This document shows, in pieces, positions 51,536 to 60,534 of a stretch of DNA of 64,000 nucleotides. The position numbers and the translations under genes are program-made. Numbering within the stretch: position 1 is the stretch's first letter; every line of letters starts with the position of its first letter. This DNA is from Halomonas borealis (GTDB taxonomy: Bacteria; Pseudomonadota; Gammaproteobacteria; Pseudomonadales; Halomonadaceae). The notes beneath the pieces were generated by a model, which saw only the letters and a list, made by a program, of their open reading frames with translations, was not told the DNA's origin and searched no databases. The stretch covers positions 1 to 64,000 of the forward strand of contig NZ_SDMO01000002.1 in assembly GCF_004798905.1 (NCBI RefSeq), in the 5' to 3' direction.

Positions 51536-52942
51536 TTAGCTCGGTAGCACCTGGGTGGCGGCTTGGCTTCGACGGCGCTTCTTGCGCCGCCCGCGGCTGA
51601 TCATGACCTCGCCGACCAGCAGTGCCAGGCCGACGCCGACCAGGATCTTGCCCGCATAGTCCCAGTCCATCGGCTCGCCGGGCGTCACCACGAACAGCAC
51701 GATGCCGGCGACCACGTGCAGCCCCACCACGGCGGCCCACAGGCAGGCCAGGCGGTTACCCAGCGGTAGTCGGAAGGGCCGCGGCGCGTCACTGCTCAGG
51801 CGCAGCTTGATGAACGCCAGGCACATCAGCACGTAGGGCATCATGAAGATCATCGCGAAGATCGACAGCAGGGTCCAGAACAGGCCCTCGGCGGTGTCAG
51901 CCACCAGCCCATAGACCACCATCACCAGGATACTCACCGTCGAGGCGAGCAACGCCGAGCCTACCGGGGTGTCGTGGCGCGGATGCACGATGCCGAACAC
52001 CTTGGGGAACTCGCCGGCACGGGCGGCCTCCACCGCGGCACGATTGGTGCCCATGCTCCAGGTCACCATGTTGGTGAAGAAGGTGAAGAGCACGAAGCCG
52101 CCCACCAGATTGGCGAGCAGCCCGCCCCAGCCGTCGTGGCCGTACATGTTGAACAGCGACTCGGCGAAGATGGTGGTGACATCGGTCTGATCGGTGGGCA
52201 CCGCGGCCAGCACCCCGATGGTGCCCAACACATTGAAGGCGGCGATCAAAAGGCCCGAGGCCAGCACCGCCCGGGGAATGTCACGGCGCGGGGCGACCAT
52301 TTCCTCGGCGCTGCAGCAGGCGAGTTCGGTCCCCATGATGCCGTACACCATCACGCCCAGGGCGGCGATGGACGCCGGTGAGGTGGGCAGGATCCCGTCC
52401 AGGGTGAAGGGATTGGCGAAGCCCTCATTGAAGCCATAGCGCAGGCCGCCGACCAGCAACACCAGTACCGAGAACAGTTTCAGCACCGCCCCCAGGTTGG
52501 GCAGCCATTTGCCGATGCGCAGGCTCGCGCTGGTGCACAACGACGTCACCAGCGCCAGGCTGCAGCCGATGAATATCTGCAGCCACAGGCTCATGCCGGG
52601 GAAGTAGAAAGCGCTGAGCATGCCGGCGAACAGGATATAGACCGACGGCATCCACAGGGCATTGTTGACCCAGTACATCCAGGACACCCGGGCCCCCCAG
52701 CGAAAGCCGAAGGCCAGGCGCACCCAGTGATAGACGCCACCATTGTTCGGGTACGTGGTGCCTAGCTCCGAGGTCATCATGGCCATGGGCAGGAACAGCA
52801 GCACCAGCACATAGGCCCACCAGAACAGGCTACTCGACCCCAACGAGGCGGCCAGGGCAATCTGGTCCATGAACAGCATCGCCGAGACGGTATAGAGGGT
52901 CACGTCTCTAAGCCGCAACACCTTGTTTTTATTAACTTCCAT
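51536..52942 (-). CDS. APC-superfamily amino-acid permease
   Basis: A 468-residue, about 12-helix permease of the APC superfamily. It shows the TM1 motif and SELGTTYPNNGGVYHWVRLAFG, and GTELACCSAEEMVAPRRDIPRA, both typical of the family. Substrate may be an amino acid, polyamine or GABA. GGAG lies nine bases before the ATG. It follows the class III aminotransferase gene on the same strand by 118 bp, suggesting uptake feeding transamination. The C-terminal tail is strongly basic. Confidence 0.85.
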   Translation of the reverse strand: MEVNKNKVLRLRDVTLYTVSAMLFMDQIALAASLGSSSLFWWAYVLVLLFLPMAMMTSELGTTYPNNGGVYHWVRLAFGFRWGARVSWMYWVNNALWMPSVYILFAGMLSAFYFPGMSLWLQIFIGCSLALVTSLCTSASLRIGKWLPNLGAVLKLFSVLVLLVGGLRYGFNEGFANPFTLDGILPTSPASIAALGVMVYGIMGTELACCSAEEMVAPRRDIPRAVLASGLLIAAFNVLGTIGVLAAVPTDQTDVTTIFAESLFNMYGHDGWGGLLANLVGGFVLFTFFTNMVTWSMGTNRAAVEAARAGEFPKVFGIVHPRHDTPVGSALLASTVSILVMVVYGLVADTAEGLFWTLLSIFAMIFMMPYVLMCLAFIKLRLSSDAPRPFRLPLGNRLACLWAAVVGLHVVAGIVLFVVTPGEPMDWDYAGKILVGVGLALLVGEVMISRGRRKKRRRSQAATQVLPS

Positions 52943-53060
52943 AAAGAAAGACTCCAAAAGGAGGACAGCATCGTGAGGCGCGTGTCGGGCATCGAACGCC
53001 CGACACGCGAAGCGGGTAGCAACGAGGGGCTCGCGCGGCCTCATGCCGCGCGAGGAGGCC

Positions 53061-54473
53061 TCACCAGTGCCCGGCGGCGCGCAGGTCCTCGACGGTCTCG
53101 AGGATGCTGTCGCGCAACACGTCGACGATGAAGTCGACCTCCTGATGGGTCAGGGTGATGGCGGGAGACATGACGTTGAGGTGCACGATGGGCCGCACCA
53201 GCAGGCCACGTTTCTCGGCGCGCAGGTGGACCCACTCGCCGATGTTGAGGTCTTCGGGGAACAGCTCGCGGGAGGCCTTGTCGGCGACGAACTCCACGCA
53301 GGCCATGAAGCGGCGGGCGCGCACTTCACCGACGATCGGCAGCTCGGCCAGGGTAGCCAGGCGCTCCTCGAAGTAGCGTCCTACCTCGCGGGCCCGGGGC
53401 AGTAACGCCTCGCGCTCGATGATCTCGATGTTCTTCAACGCCGCGGCGCAAGCCACCGGGTGTCCGGAATAGGTAAACCCGTGGCTGAAGCAGCGCCCGG
53501 TGCCGGGCTCGGCGATCACCTCCCAGAGCCGCTCGGAGAAGATACAGGCGCCCAGCGGTTGATAGCCGGAGGTCAGGCCCTTGGCGGTGGTGATGATGTC
53601 CGGCACCACGCCGAACTCGTCCTCGGAGGCGAAGAAGTGGCCGAGGCGACCGAAGGAAGTCACCACCTCGTCGGAGATGTAGAGGATATCGTGGCGCTGA
53701 CACACCTCCCACATGCGGCGGTGATAGCCCTCGGGAGGGATGATCACCCCGCCGGAGCCCATGATCGGCTCGGCCAGGAAGGCCCCGATGCGCTCCGCAC
53801 CGACCTCGGCGATCTTGGCCTCGAACTCCGCGATCAGGGCGTCGAGGAACTCCGCCTCGCTGCGGCCCCGCGCCTCCCGGTAGGGATAGGGGCAGCTCAG
53901 GTGATGGATGCCCTCGGAGAGGAAATCGAGCTCCGGTGGGCGATCGGCCTGCTTGCCGCCCAGCGACATGGTCAGGTAGGTCGAGCCGTGGTAGGCGTTG
54001 ATGCGGGTGATGACCTGCTTCTTCTCGGGCTTGCCGCGACAGTTCTGGTAGAAGTGCACCAGGCGGATGGCGGTATCGACCGCGGTAGAGCCGCCGGTGG
54101 TCAGGAAGACGCGATTCAGGTCGCCCGGCGCCAGCTCGGCCAGCTTCTCGCTGAGCTCGATGGCGCGATCGTTGGCCATGTCGGCGAAGGAGTTGGAGTA
54201 GGCGAGGCGGCGGGTCTGGTCGGCGATGGCCTCGACCATCTCCTCGCGGCCCAGGCCGATGTTGGTGCACCACATGCCACCGACGGCATCCAGGTAGCGC
54301 TGACCCTCGGCATCCTGGATATGGGCACCGTCGCCGTCGACGATGTTGAGAGAGCCGCGCTCGCGATGCTCGTCGAAGACGTGGTAGCCGTGCATGTAGT
54401 GCGCCTTGTCGGCGCCGGTGAGGCGGGCGTTGTCAACATTGGAAAAACGTTTCGATTCGGTAATATTATTCAT
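53061..54473 (-). CDS. class III (omega) PLP-dependent aminotransferase
   Basis: A 470-residue aspartate-aminotransferase-superfamily class III enzyme. D268 (in YISDEV) and the PLP-binding K298 (in TTAKGL) are in place. Residue 161-165 YHGST is the expected cofactor-stacking segment. Relatives act on putrescine, cadaverine, beta-alanine, GABA or taurine with pyruvate or 2-oxoglutarate. The start at 54473 follows AGGA; another ATG is two codons upstream. It is divergent from a LuxR regulator. Confidence 0.87.
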   Translation of the reverse strand: MNNITESKRFSNVDNARLTGADKAHYMHGYHVFDEHRERGSLNIVDGDGAHIQDAEGQRYLDAVGGMWCTNIGLGREEMVEAIADQTRRLAYSNSFADMANDRAIELSEKLAELAPGDLNRVFLTTGGSTAVDTAIRLVHFYQNCRGKPEKKQVITRINAYHGSTYLTMSLGGKQADRPPELDFLSEGIHHLSCPYPYREARGRSEAEFLDALIAEFEAKIAEVGAERIGAFLAEPIMGSGGVIIPPEGYHRRMWEVCQRHDILYISDEVVTSFGRLGHFFASEDEFGVVPDIITTAKGLTSGYQPLGACIFSERLWEVIAEPGTGRCFSHGFTYSGHPVACAAALKNIEIIEREALLPRAREVGRYFEERLATLAELPIVGEVRARRFMACVEFVADKASRELFPEDLNIGEWVHLRAEKRGLLVRPIVHLNVMSPAITLTHQEVDFIVDVLRDSILETVEDLRAAGHW

Positions 54474-54537
54474 ACGCATCCTGTCAGCGGCAAAGAGTCG
54501 CAGCAGTATAGGCACCCCCTCATCGCTACCCCCATAC

Positions 54538-54547
54538 CCCAATTGGG
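54538..54547. promoter_or_regulatory. palindrome between aminotransferase and LuxR genes
   Basis: CCCAATTGGG is a 10-bp perfect palindrome in the 92-bp divergent intergenic region, 18 bp upstream of the LuxR-type ATG. A candidate operator for that regulator; short, so only suggestive. Confidence 0.35.
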
Positions 54548-54565
54548 TGGGTCGCCGACATCGCC

Positions 54566-55441
54566 ATGCGCCTCGTCACTTCGCCCCGGAGATTTACCAT
54601 CGCGATACCATCGCCCCGCGATACAGCGGACACACCCCCGCCGGAGCTCACCCTCGCCGCGCTGGAGCGCTGGCATCACGCCCTCGCCGAGGCCGATGAG
54701 CGGTGTCATGAGCCGGACTTCGCCGAGGCTCTGATCGCGGCCATCGACTGCCTGGTACCCACCGAATCGGCCCTGGTGATTCTCGAGGATGCCCGTCAGG
54801 CGCCCCGGTTGCTGTACCAACGCGGCATCCCCGCCGAGGGCCACGATCGGATACTTGGGCGCTATTTCTCCCGCGGCTACCTGCTCGATCCCTTCTGCCT
54901 GGCCGTGGATCAGGGGCTCGCCGAAGGCTTCCACCATCTCGGCGAGATCGCCCCGGACGACTTCTTTCACAGCGAATACTACCGGGTCTACTACCTGGAG
55001 GCGGGCGCGGTGGAAGACTGCTACTTCCTGCTGGACCTGGCACCGGGGCAACGCATCTCCCTCTGCCTCTATCACGGCCTGAGCGCCACGCCCTTCACGC
55101 GCCCGGAGCTCGAGACCCTGCGTGCCCTGGCCCCCATGATCCTGAACCTGGGGCATCGCCACTGGCAGCCCGCCGACCCGCCGCCGATCGATGCCTCACC
55201 GAACCCCCTCACCGACCTGCTGCGCGGCGCCTTCCGGCGCTTCGGCGCCGATCGCCTCACCGAGCGCGAGCAACAGGTATGCCGGCTGCTGCTGCGCGGC
55301 CACTCGGCCAAGTCGAGCGCCCGGGAGCTCGACATCTCGTCGGAAACGGTGCGCATGCACCGCAAGAACCTCTACGCCAAGTTCGCGGTGAGCTCCCAGG
55401 CCGAGCTGTTCGCGATCTTCATCGACTGGATCGACCGCTAG
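54566..55441 (+). CDS. LuxR-family helix-turn-helix regulator
   Basis: A 291-residue regulator. The C-terminal GerE/LuxR HTH (about 228-285) has [43 protein letters not shown]. The N-terminal 200 residues lack a receiver Asp and do not look like an acyl-homoserine-lactone domain I recognise. It is divergent from the aminotransferase and probably controls that gene and the permease. No strong ribosome site precedes the ATG. Confidence 0.82.
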   Translation: MRLVTSPRRFTIAIPSPRDTADTPPPELTLAALERWHHALAEADERCHEPDFAEALIAAIDCLVPTESALVILEDARQAPRLLYQRGIPAEGHDRILGRYFSRGYLLDPFCLAVDQGLAEGFHHLGEIAPDDFFHSEYYRVYYLEAGAVEDCYFLLDLAPGQRISLCLYHGLSATPFTRPELETLRALAPMILNLGHRHWQPADPPPIDASPNPLTDLLRGAFRRFGADRLTEREQQVCRLLLRGHSAKSSARELDISSETVRMHRKNLYAKFAVSSQAELFAIFIDWIDR

Positions 55442-55490
55442 ATCCTCCCCCCGTATCATCGAGGCTCATTCGTACCGCCCAGGAGGCCTC

Positions 55491-55865
55491 ATGGCATCCC
55501 TGCACGACCAGCTGCGTGGCCTGGTCTACTCCACCGAACACGGCGACACCTGCCCCGACTGCCGTCAGCCCATCGACGATTGTCGCTGCGCCGACGCCGC
55601 CGAGGAAGATCGCCTAGCGGGCCTGGACGGCATCGTCCGCCTGCGCCGCGAGACCAAGGGGCGCAAGGGCAAGGGCGTGACCCTGGTCGAGGGCGTGCCG
55701 CTCAAGGCCGACGAGCTCAAGAGCCTGGCCAAGGACCTCAAGAAACGCTGCGGCACCGGCGGGGCGCTCAAGGAAGACGTGATCGAGATCCAGGGTGACC
55801 AGCGTGAGGTGCTCAAGGGCGAGCTGGAGAAGCGGGGGTTCAAGGTCAAGCTGGCCGGCGGCTAA
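55491..55865 (+). CDS. yciH: SUI1/YciH family translation factor-like protein
   Basis: A 124-residue protein with the eIF1/SUI1 fold (about 45-122, including KGKGVTLVEG and LKKRCGTGGALKEDVIEIQGDQ). An N-terminal CPDC...CRC pattern (C21, C24, C31, C33) could bind zinc. It is related to eukaryotic eIF1 and may affect start-codon fidelity. AGGAGG precedes the ATG. It stands alone. Confidence 0.92.
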   Translation: MASLHDQLRGLVYSTEHGDTCPDCRQPIDDCRCADAAEEDRLAGLDGIVRLRRETKGRKGKGVTLVEGVPLKADELKSLAKDLKKRCGTGGALKEDVIEIQGDQREVLKGELEKRGFKVKLAGG

Positions 55866-56112
55866 GGAAACACGGATTTATGGCTGCGCTCGACGCCCCG
55901 CAGGACCGCAGCAAGTGCACAGGTTCGTCGGGAACGAACCTAGCGATCCTGGCCGCCGGCGGTACTCGAAAGCCTCATTGACGGACATGTGAACTCCGGG
56001 TGATTCGGCCCCTCGGGGGCCCCACCCCCACGGGGCCATCCTTCGGATGTTGGTCGCTTCGCTCGGCGCTGCGTTCCGGCGGCGGCCAGCCTCTCATCGC
56101 CCGCGACATACA
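55866..56112. other. gene-free gap after yciH
   Basis: About 247 bases with no credible gene, convergent between yciH and the sirtuin gene. It includes the G/C-rich dyad segment ggcccctcgggggcc near 56018-56033. No element can be named. Confidence 0.4.
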
Positions 56113-57027
56113 TCAGCGCTTCCCCAGAGTCGAAAACGTGTCGTGGCTCGCCGACTCGTCGAATGAATCCGAAGGCGCTGGATCGGGCGTTATCTCCAGC
56201 GCCTCGACCAGCGCGATTAAGCCCGCTTCGGCGCCGGCCGCCACCTTGAGCGCATAGAGGTCGTCGGCGCGGGTGTGCCCCAGGTTGATACAGGCCAGCG
56301 GCTTGCCGGCCCGGGCCGCCTCGCGGGCGAAGCGAAAGCCCGAAAAGACCATCAACGACGACCCCACCACCAGCAGCCCATCGGCCTCCGCCAGCATCGT
56401 GAACGCCTCGCTCACCCGCGTGCGCGGCACGCTGTCGCCGAAGAACACCACGTCGGGCTTGTAGATGCCATCGCCGCAGCGCGTGCAGTCCGGCACGCGA
56501 AAACCGGAGAAGTCGGCGGCCTCCAGGTCGGCGTCGCCATCCGGGCCCACCGGGGCCTCGAGGGTCAGCCAGTGCGGGTTGCGGGCCTCGAGCTCGGCAT
56601 GCAGGTCGTGGCGCATGCGCGTCGCCCCGCAGCCCATGCAACGCACCCGATCGGCGCGCCCATGCAACTCGATCACCCGCCGCGAGCCGGCCCGCCGGTG
56701 CAGGCCATCGACGTTCTGGGTGATGAGGCCAGACACCCGACCCGCGGCTTCGAGCCGGGCCAGGGCCCGGTGGGCGGCATTGGGCCGTGCTTGCTGCAGG
56801 GTGCGAAAGCCGACCAGCGCCCGGGCCCAGTAGCGCTGGCGGGCGGCGTGGCTGTCCATGAACATTCGATGCTGCATGGGCGGCGAACGCTTCCAGTCAC
56901 CATGGTCGTCGCGGTAGTCGGGGATCCCGCTGGCGGTGCTGACCCCGGCCCCGGTGAGTACGGCGAGGCGCGGCGTACGCGTCACGAAACTCGCCAGGGC
57001 CTCGATGTCGCCGATTTCGCTCGTCAC
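56113..57027 (-). CDS. SIR2-family NAD-dependent protein deacetylase (class II sirtuin)
   Basis: A 304-residue sirtuin. The NAD pocket is GAGVSTASGIPDYR (26-39) and QNVDGLH (104-110), the catalytic base is H122, and the zinc cysteines are C130, C133, C181 and C184. The class II/SIRT4-like pattern GIPDYR and length are consistent. The GTG at 57027 is preferred because GAGGAG lies six bases upstream; an ATG at 57048 is the alternative. The role would be lysine deacylation with NAD. Confidence 0.88.
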   Translation of the reverse strand: MTSEIGDIEALASFVTRTPRLAVLTGAGVSTASGIPDYRDDHGDWKRSPPMQHRMFMDSHAARQRYWARALVGFRTLQQARPNAAHRALARLEAAGRVSGLITQNVDGLHRRAGSRRVIELHGRADRVRCMGCGATRMRHDLHAELEARNPHWLTLEAPVGPDGDADLEAADFSGFRVPDCTRCGDGIYKPDVVFFGDSVPRTRVSEAFTMLAEADGLLVVGSSLMVFSGFRFAREAARAGKPLACINLGHTRADDLYALKVAAGAEAGLIALVEALEITPDPAPSDSFDESASHDTFSTLGKR

Positions 57028-57161
57028 TCCCGACTCCTCGCTCCTCATGCCTTCATCCACGGCGGCGCCTTGCGCCCTCGTCCCTTGCACGAACCGAGCA
57101 TGGCCCCGAGGGCACAAGGTTGTCTAGAATAGGCAGCATATCCCACGGGCAAGGACTCCCG

Positions 57162-58040
57162 ATGGCCTGGCTGGCATACCTGCTCCCCCTCATCTTCCTG
57201 TTCCCCCTGGCGGCGACCGCGGTGATCGTGATCGCCCTGCGCAACCTGCACGACGCTCGCGTCAGCTCGCCCTTCGATGCCCATCCGCTGCGCGAACCCG
57301 GCCAGTCGCTGCGCGACCGCCTCGACCGGGCCTTCGCCGACCTGTTCCTCAACGGTGCCCTGGGGCCCATCGTGATCATGACCCCGCTGGTCTACGGCAT
57401 GGGACGCATGCTGTTCGCCAGCCAACATAACTGGCTGGAATGGACCCTCTACGGGGCCCTCTCCTCGGCCCTAGTGCTGGTGTTCTGCTTCCGACTGATC
57501 CATGACTTCCAGCGCATCCGCCGCCTCAAGCGGGGGCTCGCCTGTGAACTGGCGGTCGGGCAGGAGCTCGAACGGTTGATTCGCCCCGAATCACACCCCT
57601 ACTTCGTCTTCCACGACGTGCCCGGTGCCGATGACACCCTCGATCACGTGGCGGTGACGCCCCATGGGGTCTTCGTCATCGAGACCTGGGCACGCAGCCC
57701 GGCGATACGGCCCAGTGGCGAGGAAGACAACCGGGTCATCGTGGAACGCGAACGGCTGCGCTTCCCCGGCGGGTTCGAGCGACGCCCGCTGCGCGACACT
57801 CGTCGCGCCGTCCGCTGGCTGAGCGTGTGGCTGGAGAAGGAATTGGGTCGGGTGGTGCCGGTGAAGGGCATCCTGGCCCTGCCCGGCTGGCGCATCGAAG
57901 AGGCCGAGGCCGCCGACGACCTGCTGGTGGTCAGCGGCGAGGCCCTGGCCGACCGGCTGCCCGAACAACGCCTGGCCACCCTCGACGACGCCACCCACGG
58001 CGCGGTGATCGCCGCCATCCACCGTCGCGCACCCTCCTGA
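57162..58040 (+). CDS. membrane protein with NERD-like nuclease-related domain
   Basis: A 292-residue protein. Two transmembrane segments lie at about 5-25 and 80-125. The cytoplasmic part (about 140-275) resembles the NERD domain: GQELERLI, DHVAVTPHGVFVIETWA, and a C-terminal beta/alpha region. Function of the family is unknown. AAGGA precedes the ATG at 57162. It is divergent from the sirtuin gene. Confidence 0.72.
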   Translation: MAWLAYLLPLIFLFPLAATAVIVIALRNLHDARVSSPFDAHPLREPGQSLRDRLDRAFADLFLNGALGPIVIMTPLVYGMGRMLFASQHNWLEWTLYGALSSALVLVFCFRLIHDFQRIRRLKRGLACELAVGQELERLIRPESHPYFVFHDVPGADDTLDHVAVTPHGVFVIETWARSPAIRPSGEEDNRVIVERERLRFPGGFERRPLRDTRRAVRWLSVWLEKELGRVVPVKGILALPGWRIEEAEAADDLLVVSGEALADRLPEQRLATLDDATHGAVIAAIHRRAPS

Positions 58041-58074
58041 CCCGGACGTGGCGCGCCGCACTGGCGACCATCCC

Positions 58075-58854
58075 TCAATCGAAGTCCGCGATCCTCACTC
58101 GGGACGCACAGCGTCCCCGGTCGAGGCGTACCAGGCTGTCGGCGCCCGGGAAGCGCTCGAGCGCATCGGCGTCGATGCCGATGCGCACCTCGGTCAGCAG
58201 GCGATTGCCGCGTCCACGGCATTCGAGCCGCAACGCGCGCCCGGTATCGTCGCCGAAGGCGGCCTCGAAGGCATCGATCAAGGCGTTGCGCCCCACCTCG
58301 CCGCCGCGATGCAACGCCACGAAGTCGCCGAAGGCGCTGTCGTTGACCGCTTCACGTAGCGCCAGCGAGGTGGCGAACAGCGTCTCGGCGGGCAGCGCCA
58401 GGCAGGCCGCGTGCTTGGCATACTGGTAGCGATCCAGGCAGCTGGCACGCCCCGGCATGCCGCGGTCCAACCGCCGTCCCAAGGCCTCGGGCAGCGCCAG
58501 CGGCGCATGGGCTCGGCAGAAGCCACCATCCGGCCGTGGTGCCTCCAGGAAGCACCCCTTGCGCCGCCATTCGCGGCGCGTCACGCCTTGCTTCCGGAAG
58601 TCGGCGGGCAATGAGGCCCACAGCCCGTGCAGCACGAAACCGTCCTCCGCTGCGCGGCGCAGGCGCGACTCGCGGCACTCCCGGGGTGGCTGCGAGCGGC
58701 TGGCGCAGAAGCCGGGGTGCCAGGTCAGCGCCAGGGTATAGCGCTCGACACCCTCGGCGGCAAGCGGCGGCGCCGCCCAGACGGATGCCGTCACCAAGGC
58801 GCCGAGCAGCAGAGACGCCAGCAGCAGAGCCGCCCGACCGGCGCGGCGGATCAT
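58075..58854 (-). CDS. secreted ribonuclease T2 family protein
   Basis: A 259-residue precursor with a signal peptide (about 1-28). The two catalytic segments of RNase T2 are present: FVLHGLWAS with H76, and YQYAKHAACL with K147 and H148. The mature enzyme would degrade RNA in the periplasm or outside the cell. The stop of the upstream 55-residue ORF lies 5 bp before this ATG, and no separate ribosome site is close, so translation is likely coupled. Confidence 0.87.
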   Translation of the reverse strand: MIRRAGRAALLLASLLLGALVTASVWAAPPLAAEGVERYTLALTWHPGFCASRSQPPRECRESRLRRAAEDGFVLHGLWASLPADFRKQGVTRREWRRKGCFLEAPRPDGGFCRAHAPLALPEALGRRLDRGMPGRASCLDRYQYAKHAACLALPAETLFATSLALREAVNDSAFGDFVALHRGGEVGRNALIDAFEAAFGDDTGRALRLECRGRGNRLLTEVRIGIDADALERFPGADSLVRLDRGRCASRVRIADFD

Positions 58855-58859
58855 CAGAG

Positions 58860-59027
58860 TCAATGGCAGTGCCCTCCCCCCTGGCGACGGCCCCACAGGA
58901 AGGCGCAAAGCGACAGCGAGGCCGGCACCCAGGCGCGGATCAGGCCCGACAGCAGGAACCCCAGCGCCAACCCCCAGGTGATTTCCCAGGCCATCCCGGC
59001 CCAGGCCGTGATCAGCTCCATGATCAT
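58860..59027 (-). CDS. 55-residue membrane micro-ORF resembling a permease start
   Basis: A 55-residue ORF with a very strong ribosome site (GAGGAGG, five bases before the ATG). One long hydrophobic helix, WEITWGLALGFLLSGLIRAW, resembles the first helix of ArsP/YraQ-type permeases (UPF0718). It ends in GRRQGGGHCH, a possible metal-binding tail. It may be a truncated permease remnant or a real small protein. Its stop nearly touches the RNase T2 start. Confidence 0.55.
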   Translation of the reverse strand: MIMELITAWAGMAWEITWGLALGFLLSGLIRAWVPASLSLCAFLWGRRQGGGHCH

Positions 59028-59124
59028 CGCGCCCTCCTCTCGCCATGGCATGACTCCCCAGCATAGCTCCCGGGGCCGCATCCCGTTCAAGTCGGGTCCG
59101 GCCCCATGCGACACGGCACCGGGG

Positions 59125-60462
59125 TCAATCGCCCTTGAGCCGCCCACCCATTTCCTGGGCCAGGTTCACGGCATAGTGATCGGTCATGCCGCCGATGAAG
59201 TCGAGCATGCGCCGATAGCTGTCATACAGCGACCAGGAGGGCAGCGGGGTGTTCTCGCCGATCAGCGCCAGCACCCGCTGGTGCTTGAAGGTGGAATGCC
59301 CGGTGTGATGCAGCTCATGGGCGGCGCCGATGAAGGCCTCGAGCAGGATGCCCAGCGTCGTGTGCGCGCCGATCTCCAGCTTGGCCTTGCGCTCGTTGCG
59401 GAAGATCCGCTCGCGGGCCAGCTGCTTGGCCGCCTTCACCCCCCAGTCCAGGTCCGGATGGCACAGCTCGAGCAGGTCGTCGCGCAATCGCCCACCGAGC
59501 AGCTCGCCCTCGTGCTGGACGAACACCTTGGCCACCTCGGTCACCGCGTGCTCCATGGCCGCGCCCCGCAGCGCGGCGATGCGCCGCCGCTGGGAGACGC
59601 CCTCGCGCTGCATGGCCGGGAAGTCGCCGGGCTCGCCGCCGGCGATCTGCGTCAGGATGCCGGCGACCTCATCGAAACCGAGGATGCCCATCTCCAGGCC
59701 ATCCTCCAGGTCGAGCAGCGCGTAGCAGATGTCGTCGGCGGCCTCCACCAGCCAGGCCAGCGGGTGCCGACACCAGCGTTGCTCGCCCTGGGGCAGCAGC
59801 CCCAGCCGCTCGGCCACCTCGGCCAGCAACGGCGCCTCGCTCTGGTAGCAGCCGAACTTGCCGGCGGCGCCGCCATGCTCGACGGTCCAGGGATACTTGA
59901 GCAGGGTGCCGAGCGTCGCCGCGGTCAGGCGCATGCCGCCGCGGAACTGGTTGTACTCGATCTGGGTGACGATACGAAAGCCCTGGGCATTGCCCTCGTA
60001 GGTCAGGAGATCGGCGCGCTCGGCGTCGGAGAGCCCCTCGAGCAGGCCGCTGCCGTCGCTCTCGGCGCGCTTGAACCAGTCACGGATCGCATACTCGCCG
60101 GCATGCCCGAAGGGTGGGTTGCCGATGTCATGGCCCAGGCAGGCGGCCTGGACGATCACCCCCAGGTCGGCAGGAGTGATCCACTCGGGCAGCCGGTGGC
60201 GCAGCTCCTCGCCGACGCTCATGCCCAGCGAACGGCCCACGCAGCCCACCTCGAGGGAATGCGTCAGGCGGGTATGGATATGGTCGTTGTCGGTGAGCGG
60301 ATGCACCTGGGTCTTGCGCCCCAGGCGACGGAACGAACCGGCGAAGACGATGCGGTCATGATCCTTGTGGAAGGGGCTACGGCCGACCTCCTCGCGGATC
60401 GTGCCACGCCGGTCGTGGAGCCGAGCCGGGTCGAGCAGCCGCTCCCAGGTCATCTGCGTCAT
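59125..60462 (-). CDS. dGTPase-like HD-domain triphosphohydrolase
   Basis: A 445-residue HD-domain enzyme of the deoxyguanosine triphosphate triphosphohydrolase-like family. Metal ligands include H68 in RLTHSLEVG and H111-D112 in CLGHDIGNPPFGH. The N-terminal RSPFHKDHDRIVFAGSFRRLGRKTQV is typical. It removes triphosphate from dNTPs. The start at 60462 has AGGAGG seven bases upstream; an ATG two codons earlier is too close to it. A small dyad lies upstream, after tctA. Confidence 0.88.
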   Translation of the reverse strand: MTQMTWERLLDPARLHDRRGTIREEVGRSPFHKDHDRIVFAGSFRRLGRKTQVHPLTDNDHIHTRLTHSLEVGCVGRSLGMSVGEELRHRLPEWITPADLGVIVQAACLGHDIGNPPFGHAGEYAIRDWFKRAESDGSGLLEGLSDAERADLLTYEGNAQGFRIVTQIEYNQFRGGMRLTAATLGTLLKYPWTVEHGGAAGKFGCYQSEAPLLAEVAERLGLLPQGEQRWCRHPLAWLVEAADDICYALLDLEDGLEMGILGFDEVAGILTQIAGGEPGDFPAMQREGVSQRRRIAALRGAAMEHAVTEVAKVFVQHEGELLGGRLRDDLLELCHPDLDWGVKAAKQLARERIFRNERKAKLEIGAHTTLGILLEAFIGAAHELHHTGHSTFKHQRVLALIGENTPLPSWSLYDSYRRMLDFIGGMTDHYAVNLAQEMGGRLKGD

Positions 60463-60496
60463 GGGCATTCCTCCTTGAGGAACCCATTCTGGCACC

Positions 60497-60512
60497 GGGC
60501 GGCGCCCCGCCC
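60497..60512 (-). terminator. short hairpin between tctA and the dGTPase gene
   Basis: A 6-bp stem GGGCGG/CCGCCC with a CGCC loop in the 72-bp gap. No T-run follows, so it is a weak candidate; the two genes could still be co-transcribed. Confidence 0.35.
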
Positions 60513-60534
60513 AAGCGAACGGAGCAGTTTTCGC

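Noticed and set aside
55491..55865. yciH as a true initiation factor essential for translation
   Set aside because: Only family resemblance to eIF1/SUI1 is visible; bacterial YciH is not known to be essential, so the call is kept as factor-like.
56000..56112. G/C-rich dyads after yciH as a mobile element end or CRISPR-like repeat
   Set aside because: No repeated unit, target duplication or transposase is present.
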